Shown here in pieces: positions 11,865 to 22,596 of a stretch of DNA of 64,000 nt. Made by a program: the position numbers and the translations under genes. The notes beneath the pieces are model-generated. The model was not told the DNA's origin. It did no database searches and saw only the letters and a list, made by a program, of their open reading frames with translations. This stretch comes from Symbiodinium natans. Its lineage: Eukaryota; Sar; Dinophyceae; Suessiales; Symbiodiniaceae. Positions within the stretch are counted from its first letter, which is position 1; each line of letters starts with the position of its first letter. Location of the stretch: the NCBI GenBank assembly GCA_905221605.1, contig CAJNDS010000290.1, positions 62,001-126,000 on the forward strand, written 5' to 3'.

Positions 11865-11980
11865 CTAGAACCCAGAGTCGGCCCTCATTCCCCTTCTGTT
11901 AGGGTTCAGGTTCCCTTCTCAGCCCCTTTTAAAAAAATCAGGGCCACCCTTTTTTTGATTCCTAGGCTACTCTTAGGTCC
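11865..11980 (+). mobile_element. Family A copy 4
   Basis: Left CTAGAACCCAGAGTCGGCCC, interior TTCAGGTTCCCTTCTCAGCCCC, right CCTAGGCTACTCTTAGGTCC. Both ends have drifted, but the inverted pair ACCCAGAG/CTCTTAGGT is readable. Confidence 0.55.
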
Positions 11981-12023
11981 GGTTGAGAGCTTGGCCCTTT
12001 TGGAGCTGTCTTCAAGAAAAAAG

Positions 12024-12131
12024 CTACTGTCGGCTTAAGAACTTCAAAAGAATAAAAGACAACAACCCCTATATTACCCTTATAAGGGAAGAATATCTCT
12101 AATTTCTGCAGGGTTCTTCAGCAATTAGTAG
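12024..12131 (+). mobile_element. Family C element, copy 1
   Basis: Left CTACTGTCGGCTTAAGAAC and right GGGTTCTTCAGCAATTAGTAG are imperfect inverted repeats. The interior CCCTATATTACCCTTATAAGG-GAAGAATAT is shared with the copies at 17894 and 62768. Confidence 0.55.
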
Positions 12132-12309
12132 AAAGCCCTCGCAGAAACCCGGTCGGCAGAAGCAAAACCAAGTCACGCCTTGGGTTCCCTACGCCGTGCA
12201 GCCCTCAAATTCTAAAACGCCTTCAGCGAAGCAGCAAACCCCATAAGCCCCTAAACCCTAAAGCCCTGCCTAAACCCTAAACCCTCTCTGTCTAACCTAT
12301 GCATATTTA

Positions 12310-12723
12310 ATGGCTAATGGCTTGGCGGTCGAGCGCCAAAAGTTCGCTGACAACCGCCAAAAATTGGCGGACAAGCGCCAACAGTTCGCTGACAAGTGCC
12401 AACATGTCGCGGACAAGTGCCAACAATTCACGGGCAAGCAACAATTCACGGCAAAGCACCAACAATTCGCGGACGAGTGCCAACAATTCACGGACAAGAG
12501 CCAGCACTTTGTAGACAAGCGCCAACACTCCGCGGACGAGCGCCAACAGTTCGCGTACAAGCGCCAACAATTCGTGGACAAGCACTCAAAGGGTTGTCCT
12601 CTCCCGGGGCCCCCTGGGACAATTGTCCCGAGAATTGTCCCGGGGGCATCCCTGACCCCTGAGGCGAGAAACGCTTCAAACGAGAATATGTTCATAATGT
12701 TATGGGAGCCAATGGGTGGGTGA
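12310..12723 (+). repeat. 21-bp tandem repeat with open heptad-repeat frame
   Basis: About 13 copies of a 21-bp unit resembling GACAAGCGCCAACAGTTCGC run from about 12325 to 12590. Because 21 is a multiple of three, all frames repeat a seven-residue unit. The plus frame from ATG 12310 reads heptads of the type QQFADKR and ends after a proline-rich non-repeat tail at 12723. Long minus-strand frames (12297-12695) are equally open. A heptad-repeat coiled coil is possible, but an expanded minisatellite explains the open frames just as well. No family was recognised. Confidence 0.5.
12616..12643. repeat. Perfect palindrome plus half-copy
   Basis: GGGACAATTGTCCC is a perfect 14-bp palindrome, followed by GAGAATTGTCCCGG, a partial second copy. 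It follows the 21-bp repeat directly. A binding site or cruciform is possible, but nothing confirms it. Confidence 0.6.
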
Positions 12724-12970
12724 GTCGATATTCGACACCGGAGTAAGGAGCTTTCCTAGTGAATGCTTGGACTTGAGATGCTGAACCCTAAACTCTAGAC
12801 CCTGAACCCTAAACCCTAAACCCTATACCCTATACCCTGACCCCCCCCCCCCCCCCCCCCCCCATATAACCCCCCCTGATCCTTTATACCCCCCGTTTCT
12901 CGAGCCCTCACCACTCGAGCCGTAGAGCCCCAGTTGTAGTTCCTTTCCTCGGGGACTCCCCCGTTCACCC

Positions 12971-13172
12971 CTAGACCCTAAACCCGAAACCCTAAGCCCT
13001 AAACCCTAAACCCAAAACCCTAACCCTAAACCCGAAACCCTAAACCCTGAACCCAAAACCCTAACCGTAAACCCTAAACCCCAAACCCTAAACCCCAAAC
13101 CCTAAACCCCAAAACCCTAAACCCTAAACCCCTAAACCCCAAACCCTAAACCCCAAACCCTAAACCCTAAAC
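12971..13172 (-). repeat. Degenerate telomeric array
   Basis: About 27 units mixing CCCTAAA, CCCGAAA, CCCAAAA and CCCCAAA in short alternating blocks. It is preceded at 12841-12863 by a 23-base C run. Confidence 0.9.
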
Positions 13173-13638
13173 CCCATCTTCAGAGAACCGCGAGGTCGAA
13201 GTGGACGTTTGTCGCCTCCATCGCCTTCTACTCCGCGCTACGACCATGATTTTAAGATTTGAAGCCCTAAGGGTCCATGGACTTATATAGTATATACTTG
13301 GGCCCTAAAGCAACTATACAGGGACCCCTTTAAGGCCTAAGTATACGCTATACAGGTACATGGACCCTTTGGGGAGGTCAGTTCGGATCATTTACCCAAA
13401 ATACTGTTTTGTAGCTACAGGGCTCCTGTATGTTTGCTGAATATGACATTGAGGAATTTAAATCTTCACCCCCCCCCCCCCCCCCCACTGATTCAAACCC
13501 TACTGTTCACTCAGAACGCCGGCCCTCTCGTTGCAACCCTAAACCCTAAACCCTAAACCCTAAACCCTAAACCCTCAGTTTGGGGCTTTGGGGGTTTCGG
13601 GTCGATAGTGTTTAGGGTTTAGGTGCCGGGAATTGCCC

Positions 13639-13727
13639 GACCCAGAGTAGGGCCCTTACTCCCTTTATTTAGGGCCCAGGTTCCTTGAGAAGGCCCTTTA
13701 AACCAATAAGCGAACCCTTTTCATTCG
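13639..13727 (+). mobile_element. Family A copy 5, truncated by a telomeric array
   Basis: Left end GACCCAGAGTAGGGCCCTTA and interior CCCAGGTTCCTTGAG through CGAACCCTTTTCATTCG are present. The right inverted end is missing, and TTTAGGG units start there instead. Confidence 0.6.
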
Positions 13728-13730
13728 GGG

Positions 13731-13806
13731 GTTTAGGGTTTAGGGTTTAGGGTTTAGGGTTTAGGGTTTAGGGTTTAGGGTTTAGGGTTTAGGGTTTAGG
13801 GTTTAG
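13731..13806 (+). repeat. Interstitial telomeric array (TTTAGGG)n
   Basis: About eleven perfect units. The array replaces the right end of a family A element. Confidence 0.95.
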
Positions 13807-14119
13807 AAGACCTCTTGCCTCAGTACTTACAGACCCCGAGCAGCGCCCGTTTACAGCCCGAGTCCGAAATCATTGCAAGGGTTTAGGGTTTAGGGTTTGG
13901 GGTTTAGGGTTTAGGGTTTAGGCTTTAGGCTTTAGGGTTTAGGGTTCATTGCAAGGCCTGCAAATGCGTGGAAATGCCCTTCAGAACGCATGGAAGCCGT
14001 AAAATGAGAACCTCAAACCGCACAATCCCAGCATGACACCATATGCCCTAGAGCCCGTTTGCCCCCAGAACCTTAAATTTCTAAGCCACTTCGTTCATGT
14101 CAGTTCAGCTGGGCGGGAT

Positions 14120-14296
14120 CCTAAACCCTAAACCCTAGACCCTAAACCCTTAACCCTAAACCCTCAACCCTCAACCCTCAACCCTAAACCCTAAACCCTA
14201 AACCCTAAACCCTAAACCCTAAACCCTAAACCCTAAACCCTAAACCCTAAACCCTAAACCCTAAACCCTAAACCCTAAACCCTAAACCCTAAACCC
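14120..14296 (-). repeat. Interstitial telomeric array (CCCTAAA)n
   Basis: About 25 units, with a small CCCTCAA block near 14160-14185 and then some 16 perfect units. It is one of the longest homogeneous arrays in the window. Confidence 0.95.
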
Positions 14297-14431
14297 AAGC
14301 ACAATAGGCCTTCCACCTGGCAAACGACTGTGGCCTGCAAGCGGGATGCCTGGCGCCAGCAGAGGCGGGACGCGAGTGTCGACGGTTTGGCCGCGGCGGG
14401 GGCGGGCGGGGGAAGCGGAGGGAAATTAATT

Positions 14432-14527
14432 AGGATTTAGGGTTCAGGGTTCAGGGTTCAGGGTTTAGGGTTTAGGGTTTAGGGTTTAGGGTTTAGGGTT
14501 TAGGGCCTAGGGTTTAGGGTTTAGGGG
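14432..14527 (+). repeat. Interstitial telomeric array (TTTAGGG)n
   Basis: Three TTCAGGG units, then about nine TTTAGGG units. It lies 135 bp from the oppositely oriented array at 14120-14296. Confidence 0.95.
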
Positions 14528-15009
14528 GTAGGGGGATAGGGGGCTAAACTAGGCGGGTGGCCCAAGCCCTTGCAAGGGCCTCTAAGGAGGCCTGGAGGTC
14601 TACTTGGATTGCATCCGCAGTTTTCTTGCTGGGTTTGACGAGGTTTCTGGTTGCTGCTGAGGGTTCGAAAAGCAGGGTGAGCGGTGGATCGGCCCAGATG
14701 CAAGAGTGGATCTCTGGTCTAGCTGGGGCCCAAGGCCGCTCAGAGTTTCGGGTGTAAACTCCCAGTGGTAGTTCCCTACTGTCCCTCGGACATGGCCAGT
14801 AGAATCGAACTAGAGGTGTTCCATGCGAGAGAGTTAGCAACCCTAAGCCCCAAACCCTAAACCCTAAACCCTAAACCCTTCTTCAAAACCGAGCTGCAGC
14901 TGCACAGGCCATCACCCTGCAAGCTTTGGCTACGATTGCGCTGGCCTGCATGGCCGCATCTGCATTGTGCTGGGCCTCCGGGGCCATGGAGACTTGGTGC
15001 ATCCTAGCC

Positions 15010-15145
15010 CCCAAAGAATGAATAATGTATTCTTCCTTATAAGGGTAGTGTAGGGATTCAAAATGTCGTCTTCCTCATAGCGTATAACGGTATGATAGGG
15101 ATCATTATCTTGTCTTGTTTGGGGTTGTTAAGCAAGTAGTCGTCA
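15010..15145 (+). mobile_element. Family C element, degenerate
   Basis: The right end GGGGTTGTTAAGCAAGTAGT is recognisable, and the interior CTTCCTTATAAGGGTAGTG matches the copy at 15681. The left end has decayed to CCTAGCCCCCAAAGAA. The assignment rests on the right half. Confidence 0.35.
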
Positions 15146-15680
15146 CTAGCATCACCATGCTTATTGTCAGAATTCCTGGAGCAGTTGCCATACTTTTAGC
15201 AACTGTGAGGATTTTTGGTATCATACATATGGACATGATACATGATGATGATGGCAATGATGATGAGAACGCGAGGAGGGCGTTGACGATGCCGACCCTC
15301 ATGTTCTTGATGATTTTGGGGTGATTCTGATGTTTCATACATGGTTGCGTTGTAAAAATGAAGATGGTTTTTATTGTTATCCACCAAATCTTAGTAGCAG
15401 AGTAGGTAACCTGGCGCCGACCTCAGTCCATGCTTCAAAAAGAGGAGGTAACCGAAATTAACCTTTTTGGCGTATTCAAATCCCTATACAATCCCAAAGG
15501 TGAACCTTTAATTCCCCCAGGTTAGTTGGTCACATGCATTCCTGCTTGGTTTCTCTGTCTTCTGTGCCTGAGCGGGCATACACACTACTGTACTCGCAAT
15601 CTCAACATCGCAATTGCTAGCCCTCTGTCACCTCGGCTGAAGGGACATGATACGGAATTCCAGGCCATTGAAACCCCAAA

Positions 15681-15794
15681 CTATCATTTGCTTAAGAACC
15701 CCCCCCCCAACATATTGAGAAAGAAACTCCTTATAAGGGTAGTGTAAGGATTGTTATCTTTTGTGTTTCTTGGGGCTCTTAAGCAAATAGTAGT
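15681..15794 (+). mobile_element. Family C element
   Basis: Left CTATCATTTGCTTAAGAACC and right GGGGCTCTTAAGCAAATAGTAG are long inverted repeats. The interior has CTCCTTATAAGGGTAGTGTAAGG. Confidence 0.7.
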
Positions 15795-15964
15795 ATACTT
15801 ACTTAGCCAATAGTTGAACTTTAAACTTTTGGGGTTTCCTTATTTAGTAGGAATAAGACAGTTTAACCATATTGTAACCCTGGTTATTGGAGACATAAGT
15901 ATAAGCTCTGAGAATCCCCCCACAACATAAAACCAGCATCTCGAAAGGTCCTACAAAGCCTCAG

Positions 15965-16049
15965 GTTTAGGGTTTAGGGTTTAGGGTTTAGGGTTTAGGG
16001 TTTAGGGTTTAGGGTTTAGGGTTTAGGGTTTAGGGTTTAGGGTTTAGGG
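15965..16049 (+). repeat. Interstitial telomeric array (TTTAGGG)n
   Basis: Twelve perfect units between two unique islands. Confidence 0.95.
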
Positions 16050-16479
16050 CTACAAGCTTGACATTGCTGGCACCACAGGAGCTCTTCTTCAGCCCGCTCA
16101 CCCCAGCTGGGGCAGCTGAGCCAGCGTGCGGCTGCACCTCGGCGGAGGGCTCAAGTGGGGTAGTACCAGTTGGGTTTAGGGTTTAGGGTTTAGGGTTTAG
16201 GGTTCAGGGTTCAGGGTTCAGGGTGTGGTGAGGAGTCCTGCTGCAAAAAAAAAGGGTTTAGGGTCTGGGGTCTAGGGTTAAAAGGGTTTAGGGTTTAGGG
16301 TAACTTATGTGCTTTCAAAGAAGGAACTGCAACTGGGGGACCTAGGTAGGACCTGCCTTCCTTGCTGCGATTCGTGTCGAGGCTACTACCGCATGGGCGA
16401 TCTGTCTTCCATTCTCGCCCTTGCGCTGCCGTTCCGTGGCCCTTGAGAAGTGGAGGAGTGGGTGCAAAACGGTACTAGG

Positions 16480-16570
16480 CTTTGTGGTACTTTACTGTAA
16501 CTTTAGATCCTTACCTTTTTTGGGTTTATTGGGTTTCTTATTAAGGCAGCTAAAGGGTTTAATTGTAAAC
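16480..16570 (+). mobile_element. Family H element, left part
   Basis: CTTTGTGGTACTTTACTGTA..CTTTAGATCCTTA..TTTATTGGGTTTCTTATTAAGGCAGCTAAA matches the left 80 bp of the intact copy at 25025 almost base for base. It then runs into a G-rich block, and the missing right end is found at 16954. Confidence 0.75.
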
Positions 16571-16619
16571 GCTTGCGCGCGCCGCCTCGGCAGCCGGGCC
16601 AGGACAGGAAAGGAGGAAA

Positions 16620-16860
16620 GAGGGTTTGGGGTGAGGGGGGGGTGAGGGGGGGGTGAGGGGGGGGTGGTGGTGAGGGGGGGGTGAGGGGGGGTGGGGGGGG
16701 GGCGTGAGGGGGGGGTGAGGGGGGGTGAGGGGGGGTGGGGGGGGTGAGAGGGGGGGGGTGAGGGGCGGGGGGGTGGGGGGGGGGTTTGCGGGACCCTCCG
16801 CGCATCGGTTTGCAGCTCCTCCAGAAGGGATTGGGGGGGGTCCCACGGGGGGGGGGGGGG
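16620..16860 (+). repeat. G-rich tract (GGGGGGGTGA)n
   Basis: About 175 bp of GTGAGGGGGGG-type units (16625-16795), with a second run of 15 or so G at about 16846-16861. The minus strand reads as a Pro-rich frame, which is compositional. It has high G-quadruplex potential and sits inside an interrupted family H element. Confidence 0.9.
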
Positions 16861-16953
16861 GTGGCGTCAGAAAATTTGAAGGGTTGGGTTAGGGGGAAGG
16901 AGGCCCGATCTGGGTCTGCTTGTTCCAGACGCTTCTCGGCAGGAAGCCGAGGC

Positions 16954-16986
16954 GAATTTATAGCTACCCTCCTGAGTGCAGCCAAG
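16954..16986 (+). mobile_element. Family H element, right end of the split copy
   Basis: GAATTTATAGCTACCCTCCTGAGTGCAGCCAAG is the family H right end, separated from its left part by about 385 bp of G-rich and unique sequence. A telomeric tract follows immediately. Confidence 0.7.
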
Positions 16987-17675
16987 TAGGGTTTAGGGTT
17001 TAGGGCTTCGGGTTAGGGTAGAGGCTCAGAAAGGCTTGGTTGAGAGTCGCAGTGTAGGGGCTCTAGCATTTTCAACACGAAGCGTGTGCGCGATGTGCCG
17101 TTCTTCCGAGTCTGCCAGTAGAGCAAGAAGATGGTAAAGACAAACCCACACACTCGAGAAGCAAGCTTCAAGTTCGACTTTTACGGTATTCTACACGGAA
17201 AAGCATGATGTGTAAAGAATTAAACTCATGTTGCAAGATGCACAAAGCAAAGAAGTATCAAATGTACGGGGGCTTGTTCTCTCACCCTAAACCCTAGACC
17301 CCAGACCCTAGGCCCTAAACCCTAAACCCTAAACTCTAAACCCTGAACCCCAAATTGCAGGAAGCTTCTTGCAGCAAGGGCTCGAAGCAAGTCCTGCCTC
17401 AGGTTCTCTCTGGTCCTGCAGCTGCGGAGCCATGTCGTGCAGGCACTGCTGGGCCAGAAGCACCCTGAACCCTAAAACCTAAAATCTAAGCCCTAAACCC
17501 TAAACCCTAAACCCTAGACCCCAGACCCTAGACCCTAAACCCTAAAACCAAGATTCTGCTGCGTGTTAGCAATCTCCGGCTTGGGGAGCGCTACGGTTTC
17601 GAGACGGCCCGAAATCACAAAAACAAAGGGGCTTGTGCAGTATAGGCCCTGGGCTTCCTGGGGCATGAAATGACG

Positions 17676-17776
17676 ACCCTAAACCCTAAACCCTAAACCC
17701 TAAACCCTAAACCCTAAACCCTAAACCCCAAACCCTAAACCCTAAACCCTAAACCCTAAACCCTAAACCCTAAACC
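17676..17776 (-). repeat. Interstitial telomeric array (CCCTAAA)n
   Basis: About 14 units with one CCCCAAA variant. Confidence 0.95.
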
Positions 17777-17893
17777 AAAGTATTTAGGACCAGGAGGTCC
17801 CTCCTAGGATTCCAGTTGTTCCAATTTTCTCAGGGTAGTTTCATGGTCCCTTCGCATCGGCCCTCAAAAGGGGACCTCTTCTATACACCCCTT

Positions 17894-18007
17894 TACTACT
17901 CTTTGCTTAAGAACCCCAAAAGGATAAAAACTAATAATCCCTATATTACCCGTAATAAGAAAGAACATTTCAAATTTTTTGGCGGGGGTTCTTAAGCAAT
18001 TCGTAGT
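17894..18007 (+). mobile_element. Family C element nested in family D
   Basis: TACTACTCTTTGCTTAAGAACCCC at the left and GGGGGTTCTTAAGCAATTCGTAG at the right are inverted repeats. The interior has CCCTATATTACCCG. Confidence 0.75.
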
Positions 18008-18073
18008 TTATGTACCCTGTAAAATCCAAGGGCCCAAACATCGGAACCCTTTAAGGGAGGTCAGGGGCCATAT

Positions 18074-18186
18074 TACTACTATTTGCTTAAGAACCCCCCC
18101 AACAACAAGAAGTGTTCGTCCTCATAAGGGCAATAAAAAAGGGATTTCTGTTTTCTGTACTTGCGGGGTTCTTAAGCAAGTAGTAG
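18074..18186 (+). mobile_element. Second family C element nested in family D
   Basis: TACTACTATTTGCTTAAGAACCCC and GGGGTTCTTAAGCAAGTAGTAG are inverted repeats matching over about 20 bases. The interior differs from the copy at 17894 (GTTCGTCCTCATAAGGGCAATA), so this is a separate insertion and not a tandem duplicate. Confidence 0.75.
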
Positions 18187-18510
18187 ATATAAGGGCCTAT
18201 GGAACTACCCTTGGATATTAAGTAAGTTTTTTCTCGAAGGTGAGCTGAAGCCAGGCAGGGCGTTTGTCCCTGAGGCTAAGGGCTTCAGTTTTTGAGGGCT
18301 TAGGGTTTAGGGCCTAGGGCTTAGGGTTTAGGGTTTAGGGTTTGGGGCATTTTAGCTATTTCAGGGGTTCAGGGATTCGAGCTTTGGGTGGTTTAGCATT
18401 ATCAGGGCGCAGCAGTTTTTGCCCCTCCATGTGCGGGTTTGAAGCGATTGTGGGCCCCTGTGCCTGGCTGGTTCTTAGTCGGGAATGGGGGAATGAGGAC
18501 CCGATAATAA

Positions 18511-18632
18511 TCCCTTAAAGGGATGATATAGGGCCTTAATTCCCTCATTCCCTTAAAGGGATCATATAGGACTTTCATTCCCTCATTCCCTTAAAGAGAT
18601 CATTGAGGGCCTTAATTCCCTCAATCCCCCTC
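18511..18632. repeat. 38-bp tandem repeat, three copies
   Basis: Units start at about 18511, 18549 and 18587 and contain TCCCTTAAAGGGATCATATAGG, which includes the palindrome TCCCTTAAAGGGA. The last copy has diverged. Confidence 0.8.
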
Positions 18633-18800
18633 CTAAACCCTAAACCCTAAACCCTAAACCCTAAACCCTAAAACCTAAACCCTAAACCCTACGAAGAACT
18701 CGGGGGATGCAGGCGATGAAGGCCGCCATCGCGGAAGTTGGCTTTCTGCGAACTGTGGCATGGCGGCAGTCCCTACAAACCCTAAGGCCACTGAAGCCTG

Positions 18801-18942
18801 GGGTTTAGGGTTTAGGGTTTAGGGTTTAGGGCTTAGGGTTTAGGGTTTAGGGTTTAGGGTTTAGGGTTTAGGGTTTAGGGTTTAGGGTTTAGGGTTTAGG
18901 GTTTAGGGTTTAGGGTTTAGGGTTTAGGGTTTAGGGTTTAGG
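18801..18942 (+). repeat. Interstitial telomeric array (TTTAGGG)n
   Basis: Twenty units, one of them CTTAGGG. After a 10-base spacer, degenerate CCCTAAA units in the opposite orientation begin (18958-18985), giving a near head-to-head arrangement. Confidence 0.95.
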
Positions 18943-19252
18943 AGCCTAAGCCCTCTGAACCCTAAACCCTAGAAACCCTAAGCCCTGCAGTGTGGTTGCA
19001 AGGCTGCTAGGGAGGTGGCAACCCTAAACCCCAAACCCGAAACCCTAAACCCTAAACCCCAAGCCCCAAACCCCAAACCCCAAACCCTAAACCCTAAACC
19101 CTAACCCTGTAAACCCCCCATGAACTTGAAACGCCTGCAGCCACAAGCTCCCACACCCTCGCCCATTTGCGTGTCCTCCCATGCAGCCCTATCCCCCAAG
19201 ACACCCTCAGCCACCCCCAGCCCTTCTAGGGTTCAGGGTTCAGGGTATGCAG

Positions 19253-19339
19253 TTTAGGGTTTAGGGTTTAGGGTTTAGGGTTTAGGGTTTAGGGTTTAGG
19301 GTTTAGGGTTTAGGGTTTAGGGTTTAATTAGGGTTTAGG
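19253..19339 (+). repeat. Interstitial telomeric array (TTTAGGG)n
   Basis: About twelve units, broken once near 19325 by TTTAATTAGGG. Confidence 0.95.
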
Positions 19340-19875
19340 GCCAGAATAGGGGACCTCAACCCTCGGCAAAGAGCATCCCTGAACCCTCTCACAGGTTTCG
19401 TATTCGGTGCCCTACCCGTTCCTGGACAGTGCTGGTGTGGACCCGCAGGACCTCATTTGGGGCAATTTTTTCACTGAACCCTAAACATCCCTAAACCCTA
19501 AACCCTATACCCTAAACCCCGAGGACCGCAGTGCACTTCTCGGCCTGCAGGGTGCCGGTGATGGCGGCGCGCCTGTGAGAGGCACCTGCCCAGACAAGCC
19601 CGTACTTCTTTGTTGAGGAATGAGAGGGTTTGGGGTTTAGGGTTTTGGGTTCAGGGGTTTGGGTTTTGGGGTTTTAAGCGTTTAGGGTTATGTTTCTTAG
19701 CTCAAAATGTGATTTCTGGAAGGGTGCTTAAGAGTGTGTGGAGATTCGTAGGCAGCAGCCCCGGAATTTTCACAAAAAGGCAGGATTGTTGTCTTTTGGG
19801 GCTGTTAAGAGAACACTTGATACATCAAGCAGCATTGTTCAGCAGAGTGATGCTGCTACTTAGCTGACTACATCT

Positions 19876-19986
19876 CTGTGGTGCTTCACTGTAACTTTAG
19901 ATCCTTAGCCTTTTTGGGTTCATTGGGTTTCTGAATAAGGCAGCTAAACATTGAAATTTATAGCAATCCTGCTACGTGCAGCCAAG
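19876..19986 (+). mobile_element. Family H element
   Basis: GTGGTGCTTCACTGTAACTTTAGATCCTTAGCC through TATAGCAATCCTGCTACGTGCAGCCAAG, close to the copies at 20861 and 25025. The ends are not obvious long inverted repeats, so this family may be a SINE fragment or a MITE with decayed ends. Confidence 0.65.
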
Positions 19987-20860
19987 ACATGTTCGTTGCT
20001 CATAGAAGTATGTCGTTGCTTTCGCAACTGGCAGAAGAACTGAATCTCCGACCGGCACGACTGCAATCACTGACACTAGCTCAATAAGAAGGGTACATTG
20101 CTCATTTCTGGAGAGCTCAAATCACAACTCAGGAGACGCAATTCGACCATAAACCCTAAACCCTAGTCCCTAAGCCCTCAACCCTAAACCCTAAACGCCC
20201 TAAACCCTAAGCCCACTTGATAGCCTTCTGGCAGCTGCAGCATGTCCAGCACTTTTGGCAGCTCAGAAGCCCACCACACAAGCTTATACCCTCCCCCCCC
20301 CCCCCTCCCCCCTCTCCCTTGGGCTTAGTGTTTAGGGTTTCCTCTTGCCCCCCGACCCTCTGAAGCCTTGCAGGCCTGCAACCACGCGGCTGCATTCGCC
20401 TTCGCACGGCCAAACGCCTGTGTGTCCCGGCTTTAGGGTTTGGGGTTGAGGGTTTAGGCTTTAGGGTAAACCCTGAAAATCCGAAGCGCCATGGCGTGTA
20501 CCGAAGCCGGGTCCTCCTCGGAAGCGTGGGCCCGTGTGCAAAAAAAAAATCGGGTTTAGGGTTTAGGGTTTAGTGAGAATAAAGGTGTACTCTTTCTTTC
20601 GGTATACGAAGCAAGACTCACAGGGGCCAAACAATATCAGGACCACGCGCCAAATCTCGTTGGCAACTGCTGAAACCCTAAACCCTGAACCCTGAGCCCT
20701 AAATCGGAATTTGGTGCTGCGAGTTCGACCCCCCAGCCCCCTGCAAGCTGAATTTCTCAACCCAATCACTGAGTTGTTTTAAACCGACCTTGAATATCAC
20801 AATCACAGTGGCCCTTACTGTGAAATGGCAAAGGCAGTGCTACTCAAAACTCCTTCATTT

Positions 20861-20971
20861 CTTTGTAGTGCTTTATTGTAACTTTAGATCCTTAGCCTCT
20901 TTGGGTTTATTGAGTTTCTTAACATGGCCGCTAAAACTCTTTTTTTTAGCTACCCTTCTGAGTGCAGCCAA
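20861..20971 (+). mobile_element. Family H element
   Basis: CTTTGTAGTGCTTTATTGTA at the left, the conserved core CTTTAGATCCTTAGCCTCTTT, and TAGCTACCCTTCTGAGTGCAGCCAAG at the right. Confidence 0.65.
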
Positions 20972-21229
20972 GATTTGGTCTTGGTGCTCTTTGGGCTAGA
21001 CTCCCTCTGACTCTCCGAGGCATGGTGCTGCCATTGATTTCTGCACCTTGGCCCGAAGTTTAGGGTTTAGGGTTTAGGGTTTAGGGTTTAGGGCCCAATT
21101 TGACAGAAAGCCTGTTGGGGACGAGCTTCTTGCAACGGCACAGTCCCGGGCGTGGTGTAGGGTTTAGGGTGCTATGAATCAGTCATCTCCGGTTGCAGCG
21201 AAGGTGGTTCTGTAGATATCGCAGCACTA

Positions 21230-21385
21230 TCCGTAGTATATATATATATACATATTTTGGAACTTACGAACAAAATAGTATAGGACCTATAGTACAATCA
21301 ATATATGTATATATAAGAATCTAGTTTGAATATTATATAGTATAATACAATATAATATGATACATAATATATTTGTCGCAGGTCA
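21230..21385. repeat. AT-rich TATA tract
   Basis: TATATATA-type simple sequence (TATATATATATACATATT, ATATATGTATATATAAG, ATAATATGATACATAATATAT) in an otherwise GC-balanced region. No gene. Confidence 0.8.
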
Positions 21386-21903
21386 CGCTTGTGCTCATCC
21401 CGCTCCTCTTCTCCAGCAGCTTTTTGGTCTATCGCGCTGCAGACATGGCCTGGTATCTTGGTCTGTGCACCTCTTACGCCCTAAGTAGCCCTAAACCCTG
21501 AAACCCTAAAACCCCAGAATAAAACCCTAACCCCCCCCCCCCCCCCAAAAAAAAAAAAAAAAAACCCTAAAACCTGAAACCCAAAAGCCCTCAACGAAGT
21601 CCACCAACGCCCTGGAAGCAGCCGATCTCCGCAGACGTCTGCAGCAGTACCCCAGGCCGTAAACCCAAAGCCCTGAATCCTACCTTAAGAACCCCTAAAC
21701 CCTACACCCTAAACCCTAAGAACCCAAAACCCACTTTTTTTGCAGGTTACCTCAGCATCCTGTAAGGGGATTTCGAGGAACAACCTACAAAAAAGCAGGT
21801 TTTAGGGGCCCCTAAGATGGTACCCTTGGCTTTGGGGACCCCTCTTTAAAGACACCCTCTAAGGTAATCTAAGGGCCATATGAGGGGTTTTTCAGGGCAA
21901 CCT

Positions 21904-21968
21904 TTAAGGGGTTTAGGGTTTAGGGTTTAGGGTTTAGGGTTCAGGGTTTAGGGTTTAGGGTTTAGGGG
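21904..21968 (+). repeat. Interstitial telomeric array (TTTAGGG)n
   Basis: Nine units with one TTCAGGG variant. Confidence 0.95.
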
Positions 21969-22596
21969 TAGTGGTACGAGTCTTAACTCCTGGATACCAG
22001 CCCTCTGCCTCGAAGGTCCTACTTGGCAAGGTGGCTGCCCTTGGAACATGGAGGCACTTGGCGTGGTTTCCGAAATTAGGGTACCTTGTTGGGGTCCTGA
22101 TTATAAGGGAATCCTACTATTTGGGGGTCTATGTTGGGGGGTCCCCTACTTTCATAAACCCCACTTGGGTCTAGGGGTTAGTGTTCAGTTTTGCAGCCGC
22201 GAACATGTCTGTGGGCTTCTAATTCAACCCTAAACCCTATACCCGAAACCCTAAAAGCTAAACCCTAGCAACATCAGTCTGCTGGTTCCTTCGAGGGGTT
22301 AGGATTCAGGGATTTGGGGGTGTGGTCAGTGGGCGAGGCTTTGCCGCGAGGGTGTATATTGCTAGGGCTTATCGGATTGTTTGGGGTCCCTAAACCCCAA
22401 AAACGCCGCAATCCCCAAACACCCTAAACCCAAAACACCCTAGACCCTAAACACCCTCGACCCTAAAACCCCAAACCCCTCAAGCATAAAAACTTAGAGC
22501 CTGCAAGGCTTCCGCTACCCCGAAAGTGCAGGCGAAGCGACCCTGGGTCTGTTTGGCATCTACAGCATGATCGGCTTGCAGGCAAAGCCACCTGGT

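Larger units (their letters stand above)
17829..18213 (+). mobile_element. Family D element carrying two family C insertions
   Basis: Left end CAGGGTAGTTTCATGGTCCC and right end GGCCTATGGAACTACCCTTG are inverted repeats of the family D type. The element is about 385 bp instead of about 140 bp because family C copies sit at 17894-18007 and 18074-18186. The residual D sequence is 17829-17893, 18008-18073 and 18187-18213. Confidence 0.65.

Noticed and set aside
16503-16985. Pro-rich 160-residue minus-strand frame
   Set aside because: It spans the G-rich tract, so the open frame is a composition effect.
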